DNA of 64,000 nt from an uncultured Geobacter sp. Lineage in GTDB: Bacteria; Desulfobacterota; Desulfuromonadia; Geobacterales; DSM-12255. The notes below the pieces were generated by a model, which did not search any database, had not been told where the DNA came from, and worked only from the letters and a program-made list of their open reading frames with translations. The stretch covers positions 21,021 through 85,020 of the forward strand of contig CALMBF010000077.1 in the NCBI GenBank assembly GCA_937860145.1. Reading direction: 5' to 3'. The translations under genes were made by a program, and so were the position numbers. Below are positions 63,937 to 64,000 of this stretch, in pieces (position 1 is the first letter of the stretch; each line of letters opens with the position of its first letter).

Positions 63937-64000
63937 TCAGATCCCCTGGGCATCCACCACGGCGATGGCGGCCATGTTGACGATGTCGTCCACGTCGTCG
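63937..64000 (-). CDS. Probable phosphate acetyltransferase, last 20 codons only
   Basis: The minus strand ends in an open frame of about 21 codons terminating at 63937. The visible residues DDIVNMAAIAVVDAQGI resemble the conserved C-terminus of phosphate acetyltransferase (DIVNxxAITAVQAQ), which interconverts acetyl-CoA and acetyl phosphate. The rest lies outside the window, so the call is tentative. The hairpin at 63884-63912 sits directly after it and probably terminates its transcript. Confidence 0.5.
   Translation of the reverse strand, partial: DDVDDIVNMAAIAVVDAQGI

Overview
The window looks like the chromosome of a GC-rich, Gram-negative bacterium of the Geobacter/Desulfuromonadia type. 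This is inferred from gene content, gene order and protein style, because no rRNA or other direct taxonomic marker is present. Nearly everything from 3.3 to 56.8 kb lies on the minus strand, and most of it builds the cell envelope. No rRNA, CRISPR array, insertion sequence or phage gene was seen, and no gene-free stretch exceeds 300 bases.

Layout. Bases 1-2957 (+) hold a permease (start outside the window), an unusual CDF-like membrane protein with an intramembrane Cys pair, a small CxxC redox protein, an exported thioredoxin and a CcdA-type electron carrier. Together they suggest a thiol-dependent metal or metalloid handling module. tRNA-Leu(CAA) follows at 3179, with its own promoter and terminator, then a YdcF-like protein (-) and zinc-ribbon L28 (+). 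Bases 4349-8800 (-) carry ridA, a bifunctional RelA/SpoT enzyme, rpoZ, gmk and yicC. The last three and the (p)ppGpp enzyme form a familiar neighbourhood.

Bases 8843-31799 (-) form a surface-polysaccharide and LPS-core region: two nucleotide-sugar epimerases, hldE, an unrecognised conserved protein, several GT2 and GT9 glycosyltransferases, and an FdtA/FdtB/GNAT set for an amino-deoxy sugar. A five-gene acylation cassette follows (two SGNH proteins, MBOAT, acyl carrier protein, acyl-adenylate ligase). The region ends with a polysaccharide deacetylase, waaC/waaF-like heptosyltransferases, a Trm112-like protein, lpxK, waaA and a DUF374 acyltransferase. It runs directly into msbA, lpxB, a Gfo/Idh oxidoreductase (GnnA candidate), lpxA, fabZ, lpxD, skp, bamA, lolD, lolC/E and lysS. 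The stretch therefore encodes lipid A synthesis, core assembly, LPS flipping, outer-membrane protein insertion and lipoprotein release.

Bases 44.6-50.6 kb (-) hold an RCC1-repeat lipoprotein, a DUF4139-like protein, an FKBP lipoprotein, a DUF1015 protein, an NlpC/P60 lipoprotein and prfB with an intact programmed +1 frameshift. Bases 50.8-56.8 kb (-) hold lnt, a CorC-like CBS protein, a DgkA-PAP2 fusion, ybeY and a PgpH-like HD membrane protein. A strong predicted promoter lies upstream of this group.

Bases 56,980-62,165 (+) hold enolase, a compact endonuclease V homologue and three exported proteins: a TlpA-like thioredoxin fusion, an OmpA-like protein and a DsbD-N-like protein. A minus-strand CsgG/FlgO-like plus beta-propeller protein and the last codons of a probable phosphate acetyltransferase close the window.

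The best candidate for an undescribed system is the cassette at 19,350-24,811. It has the same four functional classes as DltA/DltB/DltC/DltD, but sits in a Gram-negative polysaccharide cluster with an acetyl-CoA-synthetase-like ligase and a second SGNH protein. It probably O-acylates the local surface glycan with a short acyl group from a dedicated carrier protein.
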